Assembly: GCF_009870125.1 (NCBI RefSeq)
Contig: NC_046681.1
Coordinates: 5,097,001-5,161,000, forward strand
Source: Drosophila pseudoobscura
Lineage: Eukaryota > Arthropoda > Insecta > Diptera > Drosophilidae
DNA length: 64,000 nucleotides
Direction: 5' to 3'
Shown: positions 1 through 12,567 of the stretch, in pieces
How positions within the stretch are numbered: position 1 is the first letter of the stretch
How the letters are laid out: each line of letters opens with the position of its first letter
Program-made: the position numbers and the translations under genes
The notes under the pieces: model-generated
Database searches by the model: none
Told to the model about the DNA's origin: nothing
Seen by the model: the letters and a program-made list of their open reading frames with translations, nothing else

Positions 1-734
1 ATTAAAAAACTATAGTATAAATCAATCAGAATAATGAAAAATACAAAGAAAAAAAAACTTTCGCTTTCAGAAATTAACACACAAAATGGAGTCGAGACGG
101 GGACATCTATTTGTTAGCTGTTAATTGGTTGCCAAATTTGACGGTTCATAAAAATGCGCACATGACTTAATTTAATTTGAAAAATCCAGCAATACCCGCC
201 TAATGAAGCCCAAACATTTTCTTCGTCTCTGGCGGCTTAATTAAAAAGTTCAGTTTAGATTTGAGGATTTGCTCGGAAAGAATGCCGTCGCTCCAAAAGT
301 GAAACTAAAGCTGAAACAAAACACCAACACCGGCCAAAAGTATTCTCAGTATTTCTGCTAACACGATGCCAATGATTCAGTTGGAGTTTTGTTGGATTGC
401 CCCTGCATCAGCTGCATTGGCTGCATCAGCTGGAGCGTTCATTATTTTGGGCATTTTTGTTTCATTAATCAAAATGCCATTTGCCTAATTAAAAATTCCT
501 ATATTGGCGATTTTAACATAAATGTAAGCAAATCTTTGTCTGTTTCAGAGTTGATTTACAAGGCCTGGCCGATGATCAATATCATATGTACATATGTATG
601 TATGTACGTATGTTGTACCTATGCATCTCCAGAGACAATATAAAATAGCATTGGGACACCATTAACACATTTACTTCTCATGCAATAAACTCCAAGAAGT
701 GAATTCTATTTTTAATTTAAATTGTCGATTTTTC
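1..734. other. Gene-free left edge
   Basis: AT-rich sequence with no convincing coding frame. A TACATATGTA-type palindromic run lies at about 586-615. Short open frames here have no recognisable domain. Confidence 0.5.
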
Positions 735-1430
735 AACGATCTGCAAAACTTGTTTCAAGTCTTCGTCGCCAATCCTTCCCGTGAGCTGGAGTACATATGT
801 TTTTACCTATAATCCAGACAACCCATACGAATCCAATCTACAGCAATCCTCGTGGATTCCTAGAGATTTGCAGTCGTAGCTTGGCGTTTGTATTTTATAA
901 ATTATTGAGGTATTATCAGTATATATGCGCTTTCAAAAAGATTCTTTGTTTCCTAATATGTGACCTGAATAACCCTGTATTAAGTCAACCAACGAATTAA
1001 CGTAAAAAATATTGTTTTTTTTATGTGTGTATCCGTCAAAGATTTTTCTCTTCCACCGCTACTTCCTCTGTTCGAGGTATCCTACGCCAAAGGCCAGACG
1101 TTCCAGCTGTTTGCAGTTCGTCACCAGAATTTCAAAATGTTTCTCACTAAGGGTTTTCGTATGGTGTCCCTATTTAAGATTCCGCAATAGCGTCATTGAT
1201 GGCCAGCAATTGGCGCAATCCTTTTCCGTTATATCTGACAGCCCTCAACTTCACTTTCTGTAAACATGGGAATTTCTCAAAATTATAAACAACTCCCTTA
1301 CGCCACCAACCGGCTCCTGCTAAGTCCAGATTTGGGCAGTTTAGATCGTCCCCTCCACCCCTTAATAGTGTAAGATAGAGTTTCAGGGATTTCGTAGTGA
1401 AGCAAGACAGAAATAAAATCTGCAAAAATC
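735..1430 (-). pseudogene. Broken F-box/LRR gene remnants
   Basis: Two fragments of the F-box/LRR family found intact at 46.8-50.4 kb. Positions 735-862 match the N-terminal (F-box) coding part of those genes, including the stretch around 47865-47925. Positions 885-1425 match the C-terminal and middle LRR part of the gene at 49122-50390, in the same orientation. Because the N-terminal piece lies on the wrong side of the C-terminal piece, these look like the leftovers of two neighbouring copies. The second piece lacks about 411 bp relative to the intact gene (equivalent to 49261-49671), with a TCG microhomology at the join near 1071. The F-box end is gone. Not expected to make a functional protein. 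Confidence 0.8.
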
Positions 1431-1950
1431 CAATGAATAATCAGTCATCCTGAGAATTCATTCATTCTGAGTAATATACAATATGAGCGTGAGTTGCTGT
1501 TATATTTGTTCCGCTAGGAAGTCTCTATCCGAAGATAAGTCTCATATCGTGATCCCCAGTGCTGCTGTTAATAATGCTATACATAAATTTGTTTGTATAT
1601 TAGATTAAAAGAGCAAGTCGACAGAACGTATCTAAGATTAGGTAGGTTCAATGTTTGAATTGAATATTGCAGCGTTATGTCTTGTTTTATGTATCTATCG
1701 AATTACTTATGCATATTATAAAGATTAGCCTTTCGTATTACCATGGTAATGGGTTACTGTAGAGTTACTGTAGGGTTACCGAATCGCCTTTCCCAAATTC
1801 TGAGACCTAATCTCTGAGAATGTCGGATGAAATCCGATTTGGCTACAAATCGTTGCCCTCTCTCAAACCTAATCAATCGAAGACGAATCAACAACAAACC
1901 TTGGCAAATGCTAATAAAAGTGATGAAAGGAAAACAAAATGAAACAAATT
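1431..1950 (-). repeat. Copied upstream flank of F-box/LRR gene
   Basis: This non-coding stretch aligns by eye with 48340-48820, the DNA just upstream of the F-box/LRR gene at 46801-48177. Shared landmarks include 'tctatcgaattact', 'aatgtcggatg' and 'ctttggcaaatgct' (here 'ccttggcaaatgct'). Many small indels separate the copies, so the duplication is not recent. It shows that the remnant at 0.9-1.4 kb moved together with its upstream DNA. Confidence 0.7.
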
Positions 1951-2023
1951 ATATTGTTGCCGAGCGCCGAAGCAAATTCAATGTTCGACTTCCCCATGTG
2001 CACCACCTGGGGTGACCAGATCG

Positions 2024-2052
2024 GTGATCGGTGATCGGTGATCCGTGATCGC
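2024..2052. repeat. Short tandem repeat, GATCGGT unit
   Basis: About four head-to-tail copies of a 7-bp unit, the last with one change. Confidence 0.8.
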
Positions 2053-4825
2053 TCGCCCATGAAGAGGGCACGGGCATGGGGAAATGGACACGACGGGCGG
2101 GTTATCGTTATCCCACACAATGGGATATATTTCACGTTTGCTTGCAGTAATTTCATTACGCTAAACATTTAAAATAAAGCAGCTTTCTGTCCATAAATCA
2201 AATGATAAGCAAAAATAGCGAATCGAAAACAATGCAAAAATTGAAACAATGCAAATCGAAAGGGGGCGTGGGAGGAAGTGAGCGAATCAATCGAGGCGGC
2301 CAGGCGGGAGACGGGGCCGGTTGATCGTGCGTTGACATTTGACTCGGGTATCGGCTAAGCGGCCACGCCCCTACCCACTGCATAAGCCGTACGTGACCGT
2401 ACGTCAGACATCTCGGAATCAATGCCCGAACCGGCTTCCACCTGTCTGTCCGCCTCTGTTCTTGGGGCTCGGAAAATGTGTACATAGATACTTGCAATAC
2501 CCGGTACTTGAAGGTTGCAAGGGGATATTCGTACTGCATTCCGTTAGCCGAGCATCGGCTAGCTGTCAGATATTCAATTTTAAGATAGGCTCTAACGGGT
2601 ATCTGGTAGTCGAAGTGCCGACTAAGTCCCTCGTACTTGTCTATTATGAATAATAAATTGTCTAACCGACTGGGCCGGGGTCTAATCGGTCATTTTGAAG
2701 GCACGAGATCTTGGCATGTCTGCCGATCGCCACTCCACCTCCAACCATGCGCCACACGCCTCGGGGGTGACGTCAGTTCTGGACAGGCCCGCAGGCAGGT
2801 AGCATTTTGCGAGTGCAATTATGACGGGTTTAGTTGCTGTAAAAGCCATAAATTTGTTTGCCACCAACTTGCAGCAAAACTTTGCTGGATAGCCATTCGA
2901 AGTGTGCAACCTTTGGATGGGATGAGATGATAACTGTCATTCTGTCGCGAAAAGCGAGTGTTGAGGGGGCCAAGGCTGAACTATTGGGGGATGTATAATC
3001 TATACATAGTTTCTTTATATTTGTCTAATCAATACACCGTATTGGCCACGTCGAAAGATATGTTGATCGCGCCAAAACATAACCGATTTCCCACCCATTC
3101 CCTTAGCAAAAAAAAAAAGATCTCCCAACAGCCCAACATGATCCATGTCTATGCAAATGAACCTAATTGAATAACCATACTTACACACTCTATGGGGCCG
3201 GAGTAGGGCGGGACGGTACTGGTACTGGTACTCACCATAACAATGCACGAGGCCCAGATTCAGACCGAGACAAATCAGCAACAATGGCAGGGCCCAGCAA
3301 GGGGCTTTGGGCCATCCAAGCCGGGGTCGGGCATGGATTTGTTTCGGATTTTGATTTTTTTTAGCTGCCCTCTGTTGGGGCGCGCTTGGAACACTCATAT
3401 TGATTGCCAGCTATTTTTATTATTTATTATACTATATGTATTATATTTTGTTTGCTATTGTTGTATACGAAATTCGTTCGGCTGTAGCGCGCTTGTATTG
3501 TTAAATTAATTACGAAAACTTTATATATGTATAACAGACGATGTGCGGAGGAGGATTAACTTGTGGGGGATCGACTCTAATTTTGCATTATATTCGTTTT
3601 ATCACACGGCACATGGCAGGGGCAGAGACAGAGACACAGACGGAGGCGGAGACTCGGCTGGAAATTTTGTTTCTCATTTCAATGTTTGCTCATCGGCGGA
3701 ACTCATCCACGGTACTCCTCGGCTGCTCTGCGAAAATGAAACAAACCAATTCTGTGAACGATGATTATCTGATTATCTGTGATTCACTCGGCTCGGACAT
3801 TCCAGCACTTTGTTTGATGTCTTCCAAACGGTCTTTAAAGCGGGTACCGTTTTCACTCGAATACTCGTTTATAATGTTTGCTGGCGGGTGTGGGCTCGTC
3901 GAATTTGCATAGATCCTAATGAAGTTATGGATTAATGGATTGGCTTGGGTGGTCACTGGCTGTTCTGTTTGCCCAAGAATGTTGTGGAAGTGGTTTGGTT
4001 TGGTCTGGTTTCGTAGGTGGCTCGAACGAGAGATCATGGAGAGCGGAGATTAATCAACAGTAACCTTTAATTTATTATTGCTTAGCCAAGCCAAAAATAT
4101 AGAAAAGATATTTGAACAGGGAAAGGTTTCTGTATGTTTATATAAGTATGTATAAAGGCAATACAGCAGGAGCCTGTAAGATATTGCTCGATTTTACTTT
4201 CAACGGAATAGAATGGTTTCAAAAGCAATCCGATTCATCTGAATCAAGTGAATCAGTGAACAAGTAGAAAACCCAAGTGATATTCTTTACCCAATAGTCG
4301 ATATTTAATAATTTAATTATTTATATATCACCAAAATAATGTACAAATACACGCTAATACTTTTTTAATGCAACAATTGATTTAACCACAAAAGGGCTAA
4401 GGTAAATGACGAAACGGTTCGTTAATGTTTTCCACTTAATTGGTCTGCGCAAACCAAACCCAACCCAACCAAACCAAGAAATTAAATCGCATTTATTGAG
4501 TGCAGGCCTGTCTGTGTGTATGGCCAAGTAAATGGCAAACCAAGCCAAACAAAGGGAGGGGAGGGGCAAAGCCAAGAAAAGAGCAGAGAAGAGCTGAGAG
4601 ACGAAATATAATAAATAAACGGAATTACCCGCAAAACAATTGACCTTCCGTCGGCTTACAAACCGACAAACCGACCAACGACAAACGGATTCCATTAGTC
4701 ATAATCGACAATACGACTAGTCGAGAAAGAAGCCGAAAAAAAGCAACAAAAACATAGCACACCAGCAACAACAACAATGAATAGCATAAAAATGTATGAA
4801 AAGTGACTTCCTCGAGCCGAAGTTC

Positions 4826-5195
4826 ATATACCCTTGCTGTCCGAAATATCCGAAAATCTCATTGCTAATCTACATACTTCTCAACAGATGGACATGCAGA
4901 ACCCACCAAACGATTCAAGTTTTTCCCAAGGGCCTCTTGGATATGCTGTAAGTATTCTACTAAGCAAATCCTTATATTCAAGCAATGTTTCTCAGCTATT
5001 ATTACTTTCTTTACCTTACTTTCCATCGGTAAGCTCTAAAGCGAATATTTCTTATAATGCCGTGATCAGCATACAAACAAAAGAAGATTGAGCCCTGTTT
5101 TTTCACACATGGGACATGGTACTACCATATCAATTTCAATATCAAGCACAACTTCTTATCGAAGCGACAATATCCTCTGCAAGGGTATTCCAGTA
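4826..5195 (+). repeat. Possible decayed DINE/Helentron-type fragment
   Basis: Contains 'gaagttcatatacccttgc', then 'gtgatcagcatac', 'gattgagccctgt' and finally 'ctctgcaagggtatt'. These resemble pieces of a common interspersed repeat of flies that I know from memory, and overlap in wording with the better copy at 24991-26107. Strongly diverged, so the family call is weak. Confidence 0.3.
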
Positions 5196-6699
5196 AATGT
5201 GAGTGCTTGTGTGTGTGCGTGCAACAAAGTTACGAAGAGAAGGAAAAAATGAAAATAAAATGCCATTGCACAACTGCAAACAATTAACATTACAACAACG
5301 GCGGAGTGCTAAAGCTAACAAAGTCATAAAGACACCAAGAGCCGCCTCCCCGGCCGACCCAAGAGAAACATTTTCCCGGCCAATGCAGTTTGGGGCTTGC
5401 CTAGAAATTACGAGTGCCATTATTCAATGGCAGAGCAGAGAAAATTTAATAGAGTAAGAGCTAAATTCAAATGGTCGGTAAATTGTGGGCGAACGCGATG
5501 GCTTGTACCCGAGAGGGGAGAGGAGAGGCCGACGGTAGGCAGAGAGAGGGAGAGAGAGCAAGAGCAAGAGAGAAAGCCAAGAAAGCGTGGAGGACTGAAC
5601 GGCAATAATCACTTTGAAATTACGGTATAATACAAAAATTGTCTGTGGTAGAAGTCAAAGCCCGGACTTTCCGAACATTAGCCATGGGGCCCCAGGCATG
5701 TTCATATTAATTAAAAAACATTTTTTTTCTAGCTAATTTCAGAAATTGTTGAGCAAAGCTGAGTCAAAGATGTGTTTGTAGAAAAAAATCAAGTTAATTT
5801 TAAAATATTGAAGAACTTGTTCCTTGTGTAGAACCGCAATTTATTGATCTTAGACTGATCTCAGTCATTGGGTTCTTAACTACGAAATATGCACATATAC
5901 TACATACATATATGTATGTCTATATAGGCAGTGCATAATCGTTGCATCAAAGGTCCCTTTGTCTCTGATCGAATATGCGAATATTAGTGAATACTTTTAT
6001 AATGTTGTGTGTTTCAAAGCAATGTTTCTTTTGGCACTTGGCGCTTAAACTTCCGTTTGGTTAACTAATTTTCCCCTGCTGCTTCTTTTAGTGTTTTCGT
6101 TTATTTTTTCACAGTTGTTAAAATTGCGCAAACCCATAATTTTTCTGTTGGACGTTGTCGGAGGGGAGGCTGAGCCCCAGTGGGAGAAGAAGCAGCAGCA
6201 ACAAAAACTAAAATTAAACACGAAAATAAATTAAATTTATGAACGAAGGCGCAAGCAAAGCCCAGACACCGATGAAGCATCGGACAAAGAAGAGCCGATC
6301 ACCGAAAGGGGACCCGCAGAGAGTGAGAGAAAAAGAAGCCGAATCGACGGCGGTTGTGCATGCGAGCAAAAGAGATGGCGAAGCAAACACCGAAAAAAGA
6401 AGAAACCAGAAGGTCCAAAGCGTTCGACAAACGACACACAAAAATAGCAACGAAACTGGGAGTAGAGACAACAGGCTGGGTGGGTGTTCGGGGTTTATCG
6501 GGTTTTTGCACTATTTCAAACAATTTGAGTAATTCCAACTACATATTTTCGAGCGTCTTCGCATAACTCCGGTTGTCACTTTGCATAGAGATACAAATTT
6601 GAGCAAGAAAACCGCACCAACACACAGAAACTATAATAACGGTGAAGACGAAACTCGGGGCTGCGACGGCGCATGCGCGACACGTTTCACATTCACTCT

Positions 6700-6745
6700 C
6701 GTCTTGGTCTTGGTCTTGGTCGTGGTATCGGTCTCGGTCTGGATC
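6700..6745. repeat. CTTGGT-type tandem repeat
   Basis: Imperfect hexamer repeat (tcttggtcttggtc... then cggtctcggtct). Open on several frames only because of the repeat. Confidence 0.75.
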
Positions 6746-7078
6746 TCTCACCAAAAGCACGGCACGGCACGGCACAGCACACACACGAAACGAAGGAGAA
6801 CCGATAGCGAGAGAGGAAGCGTGGGATGGGAGCTCCAACATATGTACGTCCGCAGTGGCCAAGATTTCGTCGAATACTGAACCCAGCTGTGTGGGGACCT
6901 TCCACATGGAGGGAGCTCTGTTCAGTTCCCAGCCAAACCGGTCGCAACAATCGCTTGTACTCGCACTCATGCGCTCTCGCTCCACCGCTCTTTGTGGGAT
7001 GCGATCCGCTCCCGAACTACTGGTACTACATATGTACATATATGCTCCATTTCGTTTTTGTGCCGGATTTGCCTTTTC

Positions 7079-7112
7079 GGATCCGATCCGATTCGATCCG
7101 ATCCGACCCGAG
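7079..7112. repeat. GATCC/GATTC pentamer repeat
   Basis: Five to six imperfect copies of a GATCC-like unit. Confidence 0.7.
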
Positions 7113-10100
7113 CCCAGCCAGGTCCGTCTCTAAGTGAGTTCCGTCATATTTGACATGACGACGTGTCGTATTAATCATTCTCATGTCAATTGTGTGTTTA
7201 TCACCCTTTCTCTCCGGCGCTATTTCCCTGGGGAGTTCATGGGCATTTCCCAGTCTTACGGATGCAGTGCAAAAGACTCCGAGCGATATAATCGTATTCG
7301 TGGAGCGCGAGCGAGCAACAACAATAGCAATATCTTTGAGCTGTCTGCTAAGAGAGGAGTTACAACTCCAACCTCTTACTTGAATACCGCTCTTTCTTTG
7401 TCTCTCTGTCTCTTTGTCTCTTCGCTCTTTGGGTTAATTGAGTGGTAAAAACCGGCCCCCATGGAGAGGGGAGTTCCTATTTGCGTTTATGAGATGTTTA
7501 TGGATTGTTCTTGAGAATTTATGCCTAGACAACATCGTCTTGAGGCAGCAGCGAGTATTACTTAACTCTGTTTGATTACACGAAATTTGCATACTAATTG
7601 GAGTAGCATCAAATTTGATGAGTATTTGTTCTTTATGAAGTGGAACCGAACTGCGTTTTATAGAGTCTTAATTTGGGTCTAGACAAGTGAGTATTGTACT
7701 TCCGAGATGAGAGAACCAAGTCTTAGCAGATCTGTATTATTATATGTATTTTCCGAATTTTAAATTTAAATAATAAATCAATCTTCCTATTCAAGCTGAG
7801 TAGAAAAGTTTCCACTGGGAATACGTGTTTTTAAATGTAAAATCTTTTTTCAAAAGAGCATTAAGAAGAGGTAAATTATATAATTTATTGATTTTAGTAA
7901 CCATTGCACGTGCCATGTCAACGACCAAAGGTCAAGTGGCCCAACCACACAATCATCCAATGATTAATCTGTGGAATACTTAGCCATTGTACGGAGACAA
8001 TATGTTATGTCAATTTTCTTCTGAGTATGTCAACAGCTTACTTTGTGTTTTGTGTCGCTGCTCCTTCTGGCCTCCGTGCCAGCCTCTTCGATCTCTGCTC
8101 GGGTGTCAGTCAGCAGTCAGTAGTCAGCTGTCGTGATGTGCTGCTGCCTCTCCACAGTGCAGCTGTGCACATTAAAATCAATTAAAATTCTTATTTATCT
8201 TCGATCCCAGCCGGGCTAACAAGTGCAGTCAGCCAGCAACAGATCGGGCGCATCTATAAATATTTATCAATCTGGCAGAACGTTAGCAGCAAAAGCTTAA
8301 CACGCATCCAAACAGAAACAAAAAACAACAAAAAGAAGAAATATTCCTCACTTTGAAGTGCACTTCGAATGAAATACAAAATGGCAGAAGAGAACAAAAA
8401 AACTATTTCGACTGTTAGCATTTCATGCTCAATTGTCATTAGAAAAAAGTTAAAGTAAAAAACATTATTGAAAGCACACATAAGTTGAAGTTTATCGCTC
8501 AGCACTCAGCAGTCAGCAATCAGCACTGCAAAGCAATTCAGTTAGATAAGTAATTAAATTAATTAATTTTTATATGCGGCCGATTGTCGTCGATTCTTGA
8601 TTCTAGATTCTTGATTTATCTGTGCGTGCATTGAGGCAACTTGTAAATACATATTTTCAGGGGCCTTCTACTCGAACATTTCGCAGTTGACTAAGTAAAC
8701 TCGATTAGTATCTGCAGCTGTGGGCTGTTTATGGAATTCTCAGTTGAGCTCATAGCAGTTAGCATGGAATACTTTGGAATATATTGCAGAGATAATCTCC
8801 ATAAATGTACTATAAATCTTTGTATCCGACTAAATGATGGACTTACTGACTCCTTAAGGCAGAGCTTATGTGGCCAAAGATTTGTTAAGTGAGAATACAG
8901 GGAAATTATATGGAAAATATTACCATATTCCCTGTGTAGTCTTCAGGCACTTGATAGACAAAAATAGATTCTAATTTCGTATTCCAGCTTTAATTGAGTT
9001 CAGTCCCGAAACATCAAGTGCTCTTGGACTCTTGGATATTTCTTGTCACTACCAAGCCCCAAACACTTTCGGTGCGAACACCAATTACGTGTTCGAAGCG
9101 AGCTCTCGAGCAGCAGCACCACAACAATCTGTACGCACAAAGAACACGAAAAGTAGAAGATAAATAAAAAAATATATCACATTCCTTTGGCAGCAAAAAG
9201 TGAAGGGTATAAATGTACAAGTGGGTATAAATAAGAAATAATTTCTGAATTTATCTGAAATGAACTGCAAATATTTTAGCCGTATTAATAATTAATTTAT
9301 CTTCCTCAGCAGCAGGAAAAAAAAATGAAAACTAAATTGTCTAACAACTTTCGCTACAAAAACTGACAAACAGAAAAACAACAAAAAAAGAAACGAATCC
9401 AACAAACAATTTTTGAGTGAGGCACGGCTACGCATAGCTGAGTAATTGATTTTTTATGGCTTGGGCTACGATACAATTCCAGTTCGAAAAAAATATCAAA
9501 TAATATCAAATGTAATGGCTTGCAAATCTGGATCGAGCGATTGAAGGTCGCGGAGTGCTACTCGACGGCGGCAACGCACAATTCGAAGAAAAAATTGCAA
9601 CAGCAGCAAAGTATAATAAAATAAAATATAATAATAATCCGACAGGTGACAATAACAAGAGCAACAACATCCACTGCGTAGCCGAACCGAACCGAACCGA
9701 ACCACTCGTAGAGCTTGTGTCGGCCCACAAAATGGAACACGCGCCATTGAAATAGACAACTCAGAAAAAGACAGCAGCCCGCAGTCGGTGCTAAAATGCA
9801 TTACGCATACGCACGGTGTGACGGCCGTTTTGGAATGGAGAAACATTGAGCTTGAATTGGGCAAATAAGTAAGCTTAACTAAACTAAACTAACTTACAGG
9901 TAGCTCCGATTGGCAGCTCTGTTGGCTTAGCTTGTTAGCAAATAGTTTCAGCGTGGAGTTGGAAGCTCATAAATAAAGTGGTATTTCAGCTAATTGGATT
10001 CTTTGATTCAATGCTATCGAATCGTGCCGAGTAAATTAAAAAACACACCGAACTAAGGGTCCAATTTTCAACGTGAACTTTATAAGTTTGAAGTAGCACT

Positions 10101-10258
10101 TGACAGCAGAATTGGTGGAATGGAAAACGATTAAAAACATTCAAGCTCAAGTTTGTTCTAAATAAAAAATAATAATAAAATAATCAACTCCTATGGTCGA
10201 GAATTCCATAACATTTCCGTGTAAATTCAATGGCATCGCTCAGTTCTTTTCTTCCAAG

Positions 10259-10260
10259 AG

Positions 10261-10288
<28 letters not shown>
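10259..10288. repeat. (CT)n microsatellite
   Basis: About 14 uninterrupted CT dinucleotides; also a potential GAGA-factor tract on the minus strand. Confidence 0.9.
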
Positions 10289-10292
<4 letters not shown>

Positions 10293-12567
10293 AGAAGAGT
10301 AGATGCATTTTATTCCATATAATTATTTGTAGTTTTTCTCATTCTAGACAAATGGCCATAAATCATACACGGAACGCGTGTGGGCAGAAGCTTAGCTAAG
10401 TTTCCCATAACCATTTAGGCCAGAAGTATTTAATGAATGATTCCATCTCTCAGCCCAAATGAGGTCGAAATGTACGCTCCCAGTCCAAAAACCAAAGCCA
10501 AAACCACAACCAACCCGAAGTGCAATGCCAAGGTGCACTTGTGGCCCACTCCCACAAACAGCTAAGCGCCCTGTTTGAACAAGTGTCGGGGAATTCGCTT
10601 CCTCAATAAATACATGAGCTGTGCTTTTATGTTCAATTGCTTGTATTAACCGATTAACACACTGAGCTCATGCCTAACTATATTTTTAAGCCGGGCAATG
10701 ATACAATACAATGTATTACTTTGTGCGAAAAACAAACAAAAAAGGTAATGCTGTAGCTCCCTTTCACTTACAACTCATGTTAATGGCCCCTTCAATGAGG
10801 GATCTTTTGCAAATAAATCCAATCGACTCTCAATCTAAGATCTTTCCAATGCAATTTTATCATAATAAGTTTTGTACACTCGTATCCAGCCGGCTTCTGA
10901 AAACATCTCAATCTCCAAAGGCATACACCAGCCGCGGGCTCCATGAGAGACGAAATGCCAACTGGCACACACTGCGCATGCGTACGTGATTTTGGATTTA
11001 ATTAACTGCGGCCTGGCAACAGCACAGCACACCACAGCACAAACTGCAAGCTAAAACAGCATTAAAGTAAGGTGAGACACAGGCATTGACTTTGGTAATG
11101 AAAACAATTCAGTCCAGTCCACTAGCTCTGTCGGGCAGGCCCTTCATGCAAGAATGCCTCAAGTGAAGGATTTCCCAGAATGATTCATCGGCTTTCAGCC
11201 AGTAGCTTGCTGCCATTCCCCCTGCTTTGTTGCCACTTGGTTTCGTGGTAGCATAGCGCAAAGCGTTAATTAAATACTTGCAAAAATTGCAAGGTCACTG
11301 TAATAAATTTAAAAATACATATATATATATATTACAGGCAGGCGTCTACTTTATACCATTTGCGGAATATTACAAAAAATAATCCAACAAAAACATGTAA
11401 TAAGATTTTCCAGCCAAGCCATCAGTACGCTGTCTTGGAGCTTACTGAAATAAATACATATAGACCGAATTTAAACTTTGGAAAAAAATGAAAAATTCAA
11501 ATCAAAATAATTTGCAAACTCTTTATTCTTGTTTCTGAACTAAATTACATTACAACGCCTTGCGTTTTTTTCTATTTGTGCAATGGCTTCAAATTAACTA
11601 AATTCGTCGAACCTCACGAGAGTGTATTATGCCATACTCGTAAATATGTTATATGGTATTTACTTAAGTTCAAATGCGGAAAGTGACATTTAGTGTAGAC
11701 GCGTGATTGGAAGAAGAGAAGATCGCCAGCAATGAGTGCGTGGGAATGAGGTTTACTTTTAACTAGTCCTATTACTGTAAATACTGGTTGCCAATACCTG
11801 CAACAAACGCTATCTTCAATGCCGTGGCTATGAATATAACCTGAATTCTGCATATGAGAGCAACAGCTTTAAAAATTGAAACCTGATGTTTCAGAAGTTG
11901 CTGCCAATAATTTTAATTCTTCAGCGATAAGCGAAACTTGAATTTGAATAAGATCATTGTTTGAAAGTTAAATCAGGAATATGAGGGAACGAGGGAGTTC
12001 CTTGTAATCGTAATTGTAATTATTCTTAGTCCTGATTTCCCCTGGAATAACTGTTATCGACGGATTTTTTCTAAATATTATAAATCTATATTATTATTTA
12101 TTATTATTATTAGGTATATTTTAAATTTTATTTTAGCCTCAGCAACTGCACACATTTGTGTTGCATACTTTTGCGCTGGTATTTTAATTGTGAATGTTAA
12201 CATGCATCTAACATAGATCTCAGCGATCCGCTGGATGGTCTGTTAATTCTCTGCTGGGCAAGTGAACTACAGAATGCTGTTTGCTCCGGCAATGGCAAGG
12301 CTAACTGGGGAGAGTACATAGTACGTACTGGGTATAATTGTTTTATGAGTCTCCCTTCTAGTTTTTCTTCGATTTCCAGCAGTTTGTCTGAATTGTAATG
12401 ATCCTGAATGTAATATACAAAGATACGTAGGCCAGAATCAAGCTAACCAAGCTAAATATCGGTTATTGCTAAGGACACGCGTAAACCTTAATACAGCTAA
12501 AGTTTCTTATGCCTAATTTATTAATATTAGAATCACATGAAGAAGGCGGGAGTCTTATATGTAGAAT

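Larger units (their letters stand above)
1951..12567. other. 10.6 kb gene-free region
   Basis: No open frame here has a recognisable domain, a good splice context or fly-like codon use over a useful length. The stretch holds simple repeats (about 2024-2052, 6700-6745, 7079-7112, 10259-10288), TATGTA-type palindromes and homopurine/homopyrimidine tracts. It reads like intergenic or large-intron regulatory DNA. A gene lying outside the window could own it as an intron. Confidence 0.5.

Noticed and set aside
586-615. TACATATGTATGTA runs as CRISPR-like or phage-type repeats
   Set aside because: Common palindromic low-complexity motif of Drosophila DNA, seen at many places in the window without regular spacing.
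6539-7137. Several overlapping open frames of 85-166 codons on both strands
   Set aside because: They are opened by the CTTGGT and GATCC repeats and GC-richer DNA; no frame looks like a protein family.
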